A DNA stretch of 64,000 nucleotides from M3007 sp040397785 (GTDB lineage Bacteria; Bacteroidota; Bacteroidia; Chitinophagales; Saprospiraceae), in contig JBBAVI010000006.1 in assembly GCA_040397785.1 (NCBI GenBank), positions 1-64,000 of the forward strand, read 5' to 3'. Shown here piece by piece: positions 26,118-34,803 of the stretch. Both the position numbers and the translations under genes were made by a program. Numbering within the stretch: position 1 is the first letter of the stretch; each line of letters begins with the position of its first letter. Below the pieces are notes generated by a model. That model made no database searches. It was not told the DNA's origin and saw nothing but the letters and a program-made list of their open reading frames with translations.

Positions 26118-27893
26118 TTAGTACACGTCTTCTAAAAAACGTCTTTGTTTTTTGAGCGTTTGAAAGTATTCCTGGGCCGATTCGGGACTTTTTCCACCTA
26201 CTTTTTGGATGATTTCCAGCAATGCATGCTGCACATCACGCGCCATGCGGTTTTTATCCCCGCATACATAAAAGTAGGCCCCGTTTTCAAGCCGTTCATA
26301 CACCATACGGGCACGTTCCAATAATCGATGCTGAACGTAAATCTTATCTGCTTGATCACGCGAAAAAGCAACGTCCAAACGGTCTAACGCACTTTCTTTT
26401 AGATGTTGAAGCCATTCGCTTTGGTATAAAAAATCGGTTTCAAAGTGTGGATTTCCGAAAAAAAGCCAGTTTTTACCTTTACTGCCGCGTACAATGCGTT
26501 CCTGCACAAAAGCCCGAAATGGCGCTACACCCGTGCCAGGTCCTACCATGATGATATCGGTGTCATCGTTTTCCGGCAATTTGAAATACGTATTTTCTTC
26601 CACAAAAACCCGCAGTCGGTCGCCCACGCTGATTTCATCGGCCAAAAAACCGGAAGCGACGCCTTTACGCTGTTGATCCTTAAACTGGTAGCGCACTGCC
26701 GTCACCGTAAGATGCGCCTCGTCGGGACTAAATGACAAGCTGGATGCAATAGAATACAGGCGGGGCGGCAATTTACGTAGCACACCAATCAATTGTTGTT
26801 CAGATAGTTCGAACGGAAATTCCGCTAAAAGGTCGCTGACGTTTCGGCCCCACAAATAGCGTTTCAGTTGTTCGGCATCTTGCAGGATATTGTCCAGTTC
26901 GGTATGCCCGCTCAATACCTGATATTGCTGCAAAACACTGCGGTTGAGCACGGATAATTCCAGTTCAGATTGCAGGATTTGAGCCAATGGAAGGTCTCGT
27001 CCTTCCCATGCGAATGGTTTGGATCCGTCCAGTTTAGCGGCATTTAACACCGATTCAACCAAGGCAGAACTGTTGCTTGCGTACACACCCAAAGCATCAC
27101 CCGGTGCATATTGGAGGCCCGAATCTTCCAGGGAAAGTTCGAAATGCCAGGTTTCCTTCTCTGCCCCCCGACCGTGCAATTGTATTTTTTCCAAAACAGC
27201 AGCCTCAAAAGGATGGTGCCGATCAAAAACCGGGGCGGTTTGCACCTGACTAGATTTGGCAATGGCCGATATGGACGCATTGGCATGCCCAGACTTGGTT
27301 TGAGTTAAAACACCCAACACGTGTTGGTACCATTCATCCGCATCGGCTTCAAAATCAACATCGCAACAAACACAATTTGCGAGGCGTTTTGCACCCAAAT
27401 TTGCCAATCGCGCATCGAGGTCAAGACCGGTTTGACAATATTTCAAGTAACTTTTATCGCCCAAGGCACAAACGGCGAAGGATACATCCGTTAATTTTGG
27501 TGCGCGTGGCCCCATCAGCCATTGGTAAAAGGACTCCGCAGAGACTGGAGGCTCCCCTTCCCCTTGGGTGCTGACCACAAGCAGGATGTTTTTTTCTTGT
27601 TGCAATTGCCGCGTGGGGTAATTATTCAAATCATGCAATTGTACCGTCCAACCCTGCGCTTCAGCGGCCTTTACTGCTCTAGTTGCCACTTTTTTGCTAT
27701 TTCCGGTCTGAGAACCGTATAAAATGGTCAATACTTTGTTGGCGGGCACGGTCGCTTCGGTTTCCTGCGCGGTTGCCAGGCCAAATAAATAACCACTCAA
27801 CCAAAATTGCTGGGCAACCGTGGTTTCCTGCGATAACTTTTTCAACAGCCCTTCTTCGAGGCCTATGGGATGCAACGTCGATGCGTTTGTCAT
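26118..27893 (-). CDS. cysJ: Sulfite reductase flavoprotein subunit CysJ
   Basis: 591 residues with flavodoxin (LTILYGSQTGNSKKVATR, about 51-68), FAD (RLYSIASS) and NADPH (GPGTGVAPFRAFVQER) domains, ending in the typical FLEDVY C-terminus. It feeds electrons from NADPH through FAD and FMN to CysI. Length and domain order are standard. Confidence 0.95.
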   Translation of the reverse strand: MTNASTLHPIGLEEGLLKKLSQETTVAQQFWLSGYLFGLATAQETEATVPANKVLTILYGSQTGNSKKVATRAVKAAEAQGWTVQLHDLNNYPTRQLQQEKNILLVVSTQGEGEPPVSAESFYQWLMGPRAPKLTDVSFAVCALGDKSYLKYCQTGLDLDARLANLGAKRLANCVCCDVDFEADADEWYQHVLGVLTQTKSGHANASISAIAKSSQVQTAPVFDRHHPFEAAVLEKIQLHGRGAEKETWHFELSLEDSGLQYAPGDALGVYASNSSALVESVLNAAKLDGSKPFAWEGRDLPLAQILQSELELSVLNRSVLQQYQVLSGHTELDNILQDAEQLKRYLWGRNVSDLLAEFPFELSEQQLIGVLRKLPPRLYSIASSLSFSPDEAHLTVTAVRYQFKDQQRKGVASGFLADEISVGDRLRVFVEENTYFKLPENDDTDIIMVGPGTGVAPFRAFVQERIVRGSKGKNWLFFGNPHFETDFLYQSEWLQHLKESALDRLDVAFSRDQADKIYVQHRLLERARMVYERLENGAYFYVCGDKNRMARDVQHALLEIIQKVGGKSPESAQEYFQTLKKQRRFLEDVY

Positions 27894-27911
27894 GGTCTAT
27901 TGTTTAAAAAA

Positions 27912-28697
27912 TTATGCAGCTTGTAAAAGTGCAAGTATTTCAGGATCAACATTTTGCAGGAGCCCATGGTTAACTACTTCGCCAAAAACCAGGATCGCCG
28001 GACTTTTCAAACCCGCCACTTTTGTTTTTGCAGCGATATTCGAAGTGGTCCCAACGACTACTTTTTGGGTAGGTAAAGTGCCATCTTGAATAACGGCCAC
28101 CGGTAGGTGGGATTTGCCCACTTTGATAAATTCAGCGGCAATTTCTGGCAATTTAGACAAGCCCATCAGCACCACAACGGTAGCATCGGTGTGGACAGCC
28201 AATTGAAGATCCGGATTAAGCGTACCGAGATCAGTCGTGGCGGTGATTACCCAAAAACTTCGACTCACCCCCCTTTGTGTCACGGCAATACCTGCCGAAC
28301 CTGCCACTGCAATGGAACTGGAAATACCTGGAATGTATGCACCGGCGATTCCTTTTGATTGGGCGAAAAGAATTTCCTCCATACCACGACCAAAAACGAA
28401 GGGATCGCCTCCTTTTAAGCGTACCACGTGCCCAAATTTGCTGGCATATTCTACAATGGCCGTATTAAGCTGGTCCTGCTCCATGGATTTTTCAGCCTCC
28501 CGTTTACCTACATAAATTTTGAGTGCACGGGCGGGCGCATGTTCAAGCAAACGGGGATTCACCAGTGCATCGTACAATACAACATCGGCGCATTCCAGGG
28601 CGCGTAATGCTTTAAGGGTGATTAATTCGGGATCACCCGGACCCGCACCTACTACAGTAAGCCGGGGCTGAAGCAGCATGTTTTTGGTTTGTTTCAT
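27912..28697 (-). CDS. cobA: Uroporphyrinogen-III C-methyltransferase (SUMT)
   Basis: A 261-residue SAM-dependent tetrapyrrole methylase: GAGPGDPELITLKALRAL near the N-terminus, VRLKGGDPFVFGRGMEE in the middle, and GISSSIAVAGSAGIAVTQR. It methylates uroporphyrinogen III twice to give precorrin-2, which the fused dehydrogenase domain of the last operon gene can turn into siroheme for CysI. A start at the internal ATG (28679) is also possible. Confidence 0.92.
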   Translation of the reverse strand: MKQTKNMLLQPRLTVVGAGPGDPELITLKALRALECADVVLYDALVNPRLLEHAPARALKIYVGKREAEKSMEQDQLNTAIVEYASKFGHVVRLKGGDPFVFGRGMEEILFAQSKGIAGAYIPGISSSIAVAGSAGIAVTQRGVSRSFWVITATTDLGTLNPDLQLAVHTDATVVVLMGLSKLPEIAAEFIKVGKSHLPVAVIQDGTLPTQKVVVGTTSNIAAKTKVAGLKSPAILVFGEVVNHGLLQNVDPEILALLQAA

Positions 28698-28754
28698 AGC
28701 TTAATCAGTCATGTTAATGCTTTAAATGTAAATTTGCAAGGAAGTACACCCGGA

Positions 28755-30029
28755 TTACGGGGTTTGAAAAACGCTTTCCAGCACTTCCGCCCCCAGGAAC
28801 ATCCCAGCTGCTACCGTATCTCCGGTGTCTTCATGGACTAAAATAAAGCTGCCTGTGCGACGGTTAACGACGTAGGGGTCGTATGGAACCGGTTGGGCTG
28901 TACGAAGCCGCACCTTTGCGATATCATTCAGTTGTAAAATCGTGGCAGGAAGGTGTTCGAAACTGTGTACATCCAAGCGGTACTCAATTTCTTGTACCAT
29001 TGTTTTCACTGCGCCCGACTTGTAACGGAGGAGCAAGCGATCGCCTACCCGAAGCGGGCGCTCATGCATCCAGCAAATGGTGGCCTCCAATGCGTTTGAA
29101 AGCAAGGGTTGCGCCGCACTGGGTACAATATAATCACCACGTGAAATATCGATATCATCGCCCAAATGCAACACAACAGGCTGAGGAGCAAAGGCTTGTG
29201 TTACGTTTTTTTGATTTACTTCAATTTGGGTAATGCTGCTACTGATTCCCGATGGCAGAATCGTTACAGAATCCCCTACCGATAAAACCCCGCTCATAAT
29301 ACTACCCGCATACCCGCGATAATCAGGCAATTGTTCCGACTGTGGGCGGATCACGTATTGCACCTGAAAACGCGCTTGCTCGGCCTGGCGGTCGGGCAGA
29401 ATCTCCACCTCTTCCAACTGCGTCAACAAGGATTTTCCTTTGTACCAAGGCATGTTGGTAGAGACTTTTACGATATTATCGCCCGTAAGCGCACTGATCG
29501 GAATGTATTGAATATCGCGCACATCCAGGGAGCCCAGTTTTTTGCGATAATCACCCATAATCTGTTCATATACAGATTGTTTATAATCTACCAAATCCAT
29601 CTTGTTAATGGCCACAATCAGGTTAGGAATCCCGACTAAGCTGGCAATCAAAGTGTGGCGATGGGTCTGTTCGACCACCCCTTGCCGGGCATCAATCAGG
29701 ATAATGGCAAGGTCGGCATTGGAGGCGCCCGTAATCATGTTGCGTGTGTATTGCACATGCCCAGGCGCATCAGCAATAATGAATTTGCGGCGATCGGTGT
29801 GGAAATATTTATAGGCAATATCAATCGTAATGCCTTGTTCGCGTTCCGCCCGTAATCCGTCCGTCAACAAAGAAAGATCGATTGCCCCGGGCAATTGGTT
29901 GCGTGTTTGGCGCTCGATGGTGTGCAAAATATCGTGCGAAACCGCATTCGAATCATACAACAAGCGACCTATCAGGGTGCTTTTCCCGTCGTCTACACTA
30001 CCTGCGGTGATGAATTTGAGCATTTTCAT
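28755..30029 (-). CDS. cysN: Sulfate adenylyltransferase large (GTPase) subunit CysN
   Basis: The start at ATG 30029 (MKMLKFITAGSV) gives 424 residues. The G1 loop GSVDDGKST, DAPGH and NKMDL are GTP-binding motifs, and the remainder matches the EF-Tu-like beta barrels of CysN. No APS kinase (CysC) domain is appended. GTP hydrolysis drives sulfate adenylation by CysD. Confidence 0.93.
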   Translation of the reverse strand: MKMLKFITAGSVDDGKSTLIGRLLYDSNAVSHDILHTIERQTRNQLPGAIDLSLLTDGLRAEREQGITIDIAYKYFHTDRRKFIIADAPGHVQYTRNMITGASNADLAIILIDARQGVVEQTHRHTLIASLVGIPNLIVAINKMDLVDYKQSVYEQIMGDYRKKLGSLDVRDIQYIPISALTGDNIVKVSTNMPWYKGKSLLTQLEEVEILPDRQAEQARFQVQYVIRPQSEQLPDYRGYAGSIMSGVLSVGDSVTILPSGISSSITQIEVNQKNVTQAFAPQPVVLHLGDDIDISRGDYIVPSAAQPLLSNALEATICWMHERPLRVGDRLLLRYKSGAVKTMVQEIEYRLDVHSFEHLPATILQLNDIAKVRLRTAQPVPYDPYVVNRRTGSFILVHEDTGDTVAAGMFLGAEVLESVFQTP

Positions 30030-30112
30030 AAAAAATGTATGTTTAAGGCAAAAAAATGGCTGGCCGCGGGGGTGCAGCATAAAAAAAGTGCATCTAGTTT
30101 TGGGTTTACAAT

Positions 30113-31021
30113 TTAGAAATAACCGTTCTTTTTACGGTCTTCCATGGCGGCTTCCGAAAAACGATCGTCCAGTCGGGTAGCGCCTCTTTCAGATATTTTG
30201 GAGTGTACAATTTCGTCAATAATCTCCTCCAGAGTAGTGGCATCGCTTTCTACCGCTGCAGTACAAGTCGCATCACCCACGGTTCGGAAACGCACGTTGC
30301 GCACCACAATTTCGTCGCTAGGTTCCAATTGAATATGTTCGGTTACTGCCAATAACTGATCGCCGGATGTTACCACGCAATTACGTTTGTGTGAAAAATA
30401 AATTTCAGGAAGTTCCAGGTTTTCACGTCGGATATAATTCCACACATCCAGTTCGGTCCAGTTGGAGATTGGAAATACGCGCACATTCTCTCCTTTCGGG
30501 ATTTTACCATTGTATATGTCCCACAACTCTGGGCGCTGGCGTTTGGGATTCCATTGCCCGAAAGCGTCGCGCACGCTAAAAATCCGTTCTTTGGCACGGG
30601 CTTTTTCTTCATCACGCCGCGCACCGCCTATACAGGCATCAAACTCAAACGCTTCAATGGTATCCAGTAAAGTGTAGGTTTGAAGGGCATTTCGACTTGG
30701 ATATTTACCGGCAGGCTCCTTCAATCCGCGTTTTTGCATGGTTTCTTCTACGGATCGGACAATCAGTCGCTCTCCAAGTTGATGGGCCAAATTGTCTCGA
30801 AAATCAATTACCTCTTGAAAATTATGGCCGGTGTCAATGTGTACAAGCGGGAAGGGAAATTTTCCTGGACGAAATGCCTTTTCTGCTAAACGTACCAGGG
30901 TAATTGAGTCTTTCCCACCCGAAAAAAGCAGTGCAGGGCGTTCAAATTGGCCTGCCACTTCTCTTAAAATGTAAATGGCCTCCGCCTCCAATTCATCCAA
31001 ATAGTCAAATTTACTTTTCAT
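30113..31021 (-). CDS. cysD: Sulfate adenylyltransferase small subunit CysD
   Basis: A 302-residue PP-loop enzyme: LFSGGKDSITLVRLAEKAF (about 32-50) binds ATP, followed by LVHIDTGHNF and RRDEEKARAKERIFS. It makes APS from sulfate and ATP with CysN. The length is standard and the C-terminus carries the family RLDDRFSEAAMEDRKKNGYF tail. Confidence 0.95.
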   Translation of the reverse strand: MKSKFDYLDELEAEAIYILREVAGQFERPALLFSGGKDSITLVRLAEKAFRPGKFPFPLVHIDTGHNFQEVIDFRDNLAHQLGERLIVRSVEETMQKRGLKEPAGKYPSRNALQTYTLLDTIEAFEFDACIGGARRDEEKARAKERIFSVRDAFGQWNPKRQRPELWDIYNGKIPKGENVRVFPISNWTELDVWNYIRRENLELPEIYFSHKRNCVVTSGDQLLAVTEHIQLEPSDEIVVRNVRFRTVGDATCTAAVESDATTLEEIIDEIVHSKISERGATRLDDRFSEAAMEDRKKNGYF

Positions 31022-31047
31022 ATTTCCTGATTAAACGGTGTGTTTGT

Positions 31048-31788
31048 TTATAATTGCGAAGTAGATGGGGCATGAAAATGGAGGCCGCATTCCTTTTTGG
31101 ACGCCGCTTCCCACCACCAGCGTCCTGCGCGAAAATCTTCCCCAGGCTGGATGGCTCTTGTACAAGGCGCACAACCAATGCTGACAAAACCCTGGTCGTG
31201 CAATGCATTGTACGGAATTTGATGCGCATCTATAAAAGCGCGCACCCGATCAAATTTCCAATGAAATAGCGGGTGAAACTTGAACAACCCGTGCGCATCA
31301 TCCCACTCCAACCAATTCATTTCCTTCCGGTTACTTGACTGGTCGGCCCGAATGCCAGTAATCCACAACGACTGTCCGTGTAATGCGCGGCCCAACGGCT
31401 CCACTTTCCGAATACGACAACATTCCTGGCGATTTTCAACCGAGGTGTAAAAACTATTCGGGCCTTTGCTGTTCAGTAAGCCTGCTAATGCTGTATCGTC
31501 AGGAGAATACACCTCAATCGTTTTTTGGTAACGCGCCAAAGTATCGCTCCAGGTTTGATAGGTTTCCTGAAAATTACGACCTGTATCCAGGGTAAAAACC
31601 CGGACAGGTAGATCATTTTCAAAAATAAAATGCGTAATCAGCTGGTCTTCTATCCCAAAACTAGTTGAAAAGACGATGCCTTGATCAAAATATTCAACCA
31701 ACAAACGCAACACATCCAAAGGATTAGATTCGGTATGTTTTTGTAACTCCCGATCGATTTCGGCGTAGATATCAGCATCGTATTTCAT
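31048..31788 (-). CDS. cysH: Adenylyl-sulfate / phosphoadenylyl-sulfate reductase CysH (Fe-S type)
   Basis: 246 residues from the ATG at 31788. It has the cysteine set C123-C124 and C206-x2-C209 that binds a [4Fe-4S] cluster in assimilatory APS reductases, plus the catalytic KKECGLH tail (C234). The N-terminal PP-loop-like STSFGIEDQL is present. Because no APS kinase gene is in the operon, APS is the likelier substrate, which is inference. As the first gene of the operon it lies directly after the leader attenuator (31806-31967). Confidence 0.9.
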   Translation of the reverse strand: MKYDADIYAEIDRELQKHTESNPLDVLRLLVEYFDQGIVFSTSFGIEDQLITHFIFENDLPVRVFTLDTGRNFQETYQTWSDTLARYQKTIEVYSPDDTALAGLLNSKGPNSFYTSVENRQECCRIRKVEPLGRALHGQSLWITGIRADQSSNRKEMNWLEWDDAHGLFKFHPLFHWKFDRVRAFIDAHQIPYNALHDQGFVSIGCAPCTRAIQPGEDFRAGRWWWEAASKKECGLHFHAPSTSQL

Positions 31789-31805
31789 AGATTGGGTAAT
31801 TGGAT

Positions 31806-31850
31806 AAAAAAAAGCCCTTCGGCGTTTGAAACCGAAGGGCTTTTTAAAAC
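31806..31850 (-). terminator. Intrinsic terminator between Cys leader ORF and cysH
   Basis: A 10-bp perfect stem (AGCCCTTCGG / CCGAAGGGCT on the minus strand), extended by A-T pairs to about 15 bp, with a nine-base loop and eight T residues directly after it. It ends about 18 nt before the cysH ATG. Lying upstream of the gene rather than downstream, it can act only as an attenuator. Confidence 0.85.
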
Positions 31851-31868
31851 CGCGTTTTATGTTGAAAA

Positions 31869-31967
31869 TCAAAGTATTGTAGTTTCAAAATAAAAACGCT
31901 GCGCTTCAGCTTCGGTAACTTGAATCTGACAGCAACAACACGCTATTTTATTTTGTTTGTTTTGCAT
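31869..31967 (-). CDS. Cysteine-rich leader peptide ORF, candidate attenuator
   Basis: A 32-codon ORF beginning MQNKQNKIACCCCQ: codons 10-13 are TGT TGT TGC TGT, four consecutive cysteines, and the remainder reads IQVTEAEAQRF and ends ETTIL. It stops 80 nt before the cysH ATG, and between them lies the terminator at 31806-31850. A promoter fits immediately upstream. This is the layout of ribosome-mediated attenuation: stalling at scarce Cys-tRNA would favour read-through into the cys operon. Leader codons 18-20 (ACCGAAG) can pair with CTTCGGT in the terminator 5' arm. The peptide itself need have no other role. No function beyond this is claimed. Confidence 0.8.
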   Translation of the reverse strand: MQNKQNKIACCCCQIQVTEAEAQRFYFETTIL

Positions 31968-31974
31968 CGTAGCA

Positions 31975-32007
31975 CAAATGTAGTTACTTCTTTGGCGAAA
32001 AACCAAA
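31975..32007 (-). promoter_or_regulatory. Promoter of the cys leader and operon
   Basis: On the minus strand TTTG (32007-32004), a 21-nt spacer, then TACATTTG (31982-31975), an exact Bacteroidota TTG/TAnnTTTG promoter. Transcription should start within a few bases of the leader ATG at 31967, so the leader would be nearly leaderless. Confidence 0.7.
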
Positions 32008-32261
32008 TAGGCGTCTCAACTTTTTATAGAAAAAACGTCTTTCCGTGAATTAAATCACTAATAATTAATACATAAACAAATGTTTATCAATTTTTTAAAC
32101 TAATATTATCTAAAAATAACCACAAACGTTAAATAAAAATTTTATTCTTCAGTCTATCGAAAAAGTAGATTTTAAAGGTTTAAGTAGAGGCTTGGCGCGA
32201 TTTTTCCGTTTCAATAACAATGCGGATATTGTCACCATCTTCAAACAGCTACCTTAACAAC

Positions 32262-32732
32262 ATGACCAAACAGCACCACTACACAATACAGATTCAATGG
32301 ACCGGCAACGACGGCCTTGGCACCCACAATTACACCACATACCGCCGCGACCATATCATTCAGGGAGCTGGAAAGCCCGAAATCCCCGCATCCGCTGATC
32401 CTGCCTTTCGTGGGGACCCAACCCGCTACAATCCGGAAGAATTGTTGGTGGCCTCACTATCATCTTGTCACATGCTTTGGTATTTACATCTTTGCGCCGA
32501 TGCAGGCATCATCGTTGTTGATTATCAAGACAATCCCAAAGGTGTTATGCAAGAAACAGCCGATGGAGGCGGTCAATTTACGGAAGTCATTTTGTATCCA
32601 GCAGTCGTTGTCGCGCAGGCAGATAAAGTGGAAACTGCTCGGAAATTGCACGAAAAAGCGCACACATTGTGTTTTATCGCCAATTCTTGCAACTTTCCAG
32701 TGCGTCATGAAGATACGTGTACTACCAGATGA
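32262..32732 (+). CDS. OsmC-family peroxiredoxin-like protein
   Basis: 156 residues from the ATG at 32262. The conserved ELLVASLSSCHML (C69) and the second cysteine in IANSCNFPV (C143) are the peroxidatic and resolving cysteines of OsmC/Ohr-like proteins, which reduce organic hydroperoxides. It probably acts in the cytoplasm. It precedes purN by 18 nt. Confidence 0.85.
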   Translation: MTKQHHYTIQIQWTGNDGLGTHNYTTYRRDHIIQGAGKPEIPASADPAFRGDPTRYNPEELLVASLSSCHMLWYLHLCADAGIIVVDYQDNPKGVMQETADGGGQFTEVILYPAVVVAQADKVETARKLHEKAHTLCFIANSCNFPVRHEDTCTTR

Positions 32733-32750
32733 TCGTATCTTCGCCGCCCT

Positions 32751-33335
32751 ATGCACAAGGAAAAGCAACACATCGCCATTTTCGCCTCGGGCGGCGGCAG
32801 CAATGCCCGCAAAATCATCGAGCATTTCAAAAATTCAGAAACCATTGCTGTCCGACTGGTTGTTTCTAATAAAAAGGATGCTGGCGTACTCGATATTGCC
32901 CATGCATCAGGCATCGAAACCTTCGTGGTCAATCGCGCCGACTTTGCCCGCGAAGACCAGTTGCTTCCCGAATTAAGGGCTCGAAATATTGACTATATCG
33001 TATTGGCGGGCTTTCTATTGCTGGTTCCCGCCTACTTAGTTTCGGCATTTCCCCAGCGTATTTTCAATATTCACCCGGCCCTTTTGCCCAAATATGGCGG
33101 AAAAGGCATGTATGGACATTTTGTACATGAAGCCGTGCAGGCAGCCGGAGATACTGAAAGCGGTATGACCATCCATTGGGTGGATGAACAATATGATGAA
33201 GGAACCATCCTCTTTCAGGCGCGTTGTACACTCACATCCGAAGACACCCCCGAAGAAATTGCCCGTAAAGTACTCGTATTAGAACATCGGTACTATGCGG
33301 AAGTCATCGAAAAAACGATCAAGGAAATGCCTTAA
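32751..33335 (+). CDS. purN: Phosphoribosylglycinamide formyltransferase PurN
   Basis: 194 residues, normal length. IAIFASGGGSNARKIIEHF is the N-terminal phosphate loop. Catalysis uses the NIHPALLPKYGGKGMYGHFVHEAV block, which carries the Asn-His pair, and the conserved D in DEQYDEGTILFQ. It formylates GAR with 10-formyl-THF in purine synthesis. Confidence 0.95.
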   Translation: MHKEKQHIAIFASGGGSNARKIIEHFKNSETIAVRLVVSNKKDAGVLDIAHASGIETFVVNRADFAREDQLLPELRARNIDYIVLAGFLLLVPAYLVSAFPQRIFNIHPALLPKYGGKGMYGHFVHEAVQAAGDTESGMTIHWVDEQYDEGTILFQARCTLTSEDTPEEIARKVLVLEHRYYAEVIEKTIKEMP

Positions 33336-33386
33336 ATTGGTGCTTAGATTGTCCGTTTACGTACGCTTATTGTCTGTAAACGAACT

Positions 33387-34178
33387 TTATACAGCCACAA
33401 TTTCTTTCAAATCAAAAATCATTTCTGCTCCGTCCACTTCCATGCGCAGACGACCATCCGCGCGTACGCCGCGCACAATACCCGTGAACACCCAATCGTC
33501 GGCTTTACGCAAGTAAGTCGCTGGAACACCCAGCCGATACAGGCACGCGGTATATGCTTCGGCTAAAATTGCCCGACGCCCGGACTTCAATTGCAGATAC
33601 CGTTGCTCCAAATGGGCACACAAAGCATGTTCTATTGCATCGATATCCATTTCCCGACCAGTTTCGAGGATCAGCGAAGTGGCATTGGGCAAATCGGCGT
33701 CAAATGCGCGCTGATTTACATTCAAACCGATTCCCACAACCGAACTTTGCAAGGTTTTTCCAAAAATACTGTTTTGAATCAAAATTCCAGCGCATTTTCG
33801 GTCGCCAAGATAAAGGTCATTGGGCCATTTGAGGGTACAGGGCGCTGTTGCCCCCAGCGTTGCGCAAGTATCGTGCAGGGCAAGCGAAACCGCCATATTT
33901 AGGTCAAATTGCGCTGTGGCCTCCAACCAATGTGGGTACAAAATGACGCTCAAGGTCAGGTTCAATCCTGCCGCAGCAGTCCATTTACTGCCAAACTGGC
34001 CGCGTCCGGCTGACTGGCTGTCAGCCCGAACCACCGTTCCTTCGGGTGGCTTGCTTTTTGTGTATGTTGCGATGGTGTCTTTTTGTTCATTAACAATTAA
34101 TTCCGCCGCAAAATCGTTCGTGGAAGATAATTCGTTAAATCGATAATAAACTTTTCCTATGAAGCGTGTGTTTGGCAT
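33387..34178 (-). CDS. birA: Biotin-[acetyl-CoA carboxylase] ligase BirA
   Basis: 263 residues, without an N-terminal HTH, so it acts as a ligase only. The biotin/ATP-binding segment is AGRGQFGSKWTAAAGLNLTLS, and KWPNDLYLGDRKCAGILIQ supplies the conserved lysine. It transfers biotin to the carboxylase carrier domain. It is divergent from rsfS. Confidence 0.92.
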   Translation of the reverse strand: MPNTRFIGKVYYRFNELSSTNDFAAELIVNEQKDTIATYTKSKPPEGTVVRADSQSAGRGQFGSKWTAAAGLNLTLSVILYPHWLEATAQFDLNMAVSLALHDTCATLGATAPCTLKWPNDLYLGDRKCAGILIQNSIFGKTLQSSVVGIGLNVNQRAFDADLPNATSLILETGREMDIDAIEHALCAHLEQRYLQLKSGRRAILAEAYTACLYRLGVPATYLRKADDWVFTGIVRGVRADGRLRMEVDGAEMIFDLKEIVAV

Positions 34179-34314
34179 CTGTAGTTTGCAAGGAACGGTG
34201 AAGGTGCTTACCTTTGGGGAATCTTACAGACATCAAAAGTCGAACATTTACCGCATTTTAGTTTAACAAATCTTTGCACCGTATTCAAACGGAGTAAGGA
34301 ATAACATTTTTGAT

Positions 34315-34707
34315 TTGAATTTGACAACATCCCGGCGGATAAATACCCGCACCCAGTCGTCCGAGCAACTAAATCAGCTCATTGTGGAAGGTATCCAGGA
34401 CAAAAAAGGTAAAAACATCGTTCAACTCGATCTCCGGAATCTCGGCGACGCTCCTACAGACTTCTTTATTATCTGTGAAGGAGATTCCAACACACACGTT
34501 AAAGCAATTTCTGACAGCATCTATAAAAAAGTAAAGGAAAGCCTTGAAACCATGCCGACGCACATGGAAGGCTCTACCAATGCCAAATGGATCCTTATGG
34601 ACTACTTTAATACGGTAGTACATGTGTTCTATCCAGAAACACGTGAATTTTATGAAATCGAACAACTTTGGAGCGACGCTAAAGTGACCGAATTCGGCGA
34701 AGTTTAA
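34315..34707 (+). CDS. rsfS: Ribosome silencing factor RsfS
   Basis: A 130-residue member of the DUF143/Iojap family: DLRNLGDAPTDFFIICEGDSN, WILMDYFNTVVHVFYPETREFYEIEQLWSDA. It binds uL14 and blocks subunit joining when nutrients are short. No ATG lies near the family start; TTG at 34315 or 34321 is the likely initiator. It precedes ftsH. Confidence 0.92.
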   Translation: MNLTTSRRINTRTQSSEQLNQLIVEGIQDKKGKNIVQLDLRNLGDAPTDFFIICEGDSNTHVKAISDSIYKKVKESLETMPTHMEGSTNAKWILMDYFNTVVHVFYPETREFYEIEQLWSDAKVTEFGEV

Positions 34708-34803
34708 TTGCGTTTGGTCGTTTTCACAGAACCGGAAAAGCACTTGTTGTGTTTATCCGCTGTGTACCTGCACCAACTACAGCTTGTACAAATAAAATTA
34801 ACC

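Noticed and set aside
31861..31967. Riboswitch (SAM type) upstream of cysH
   Set aside because: No recognisable aptamer sequence is present, while a Cys-rich ORF and terminator explain the region better.
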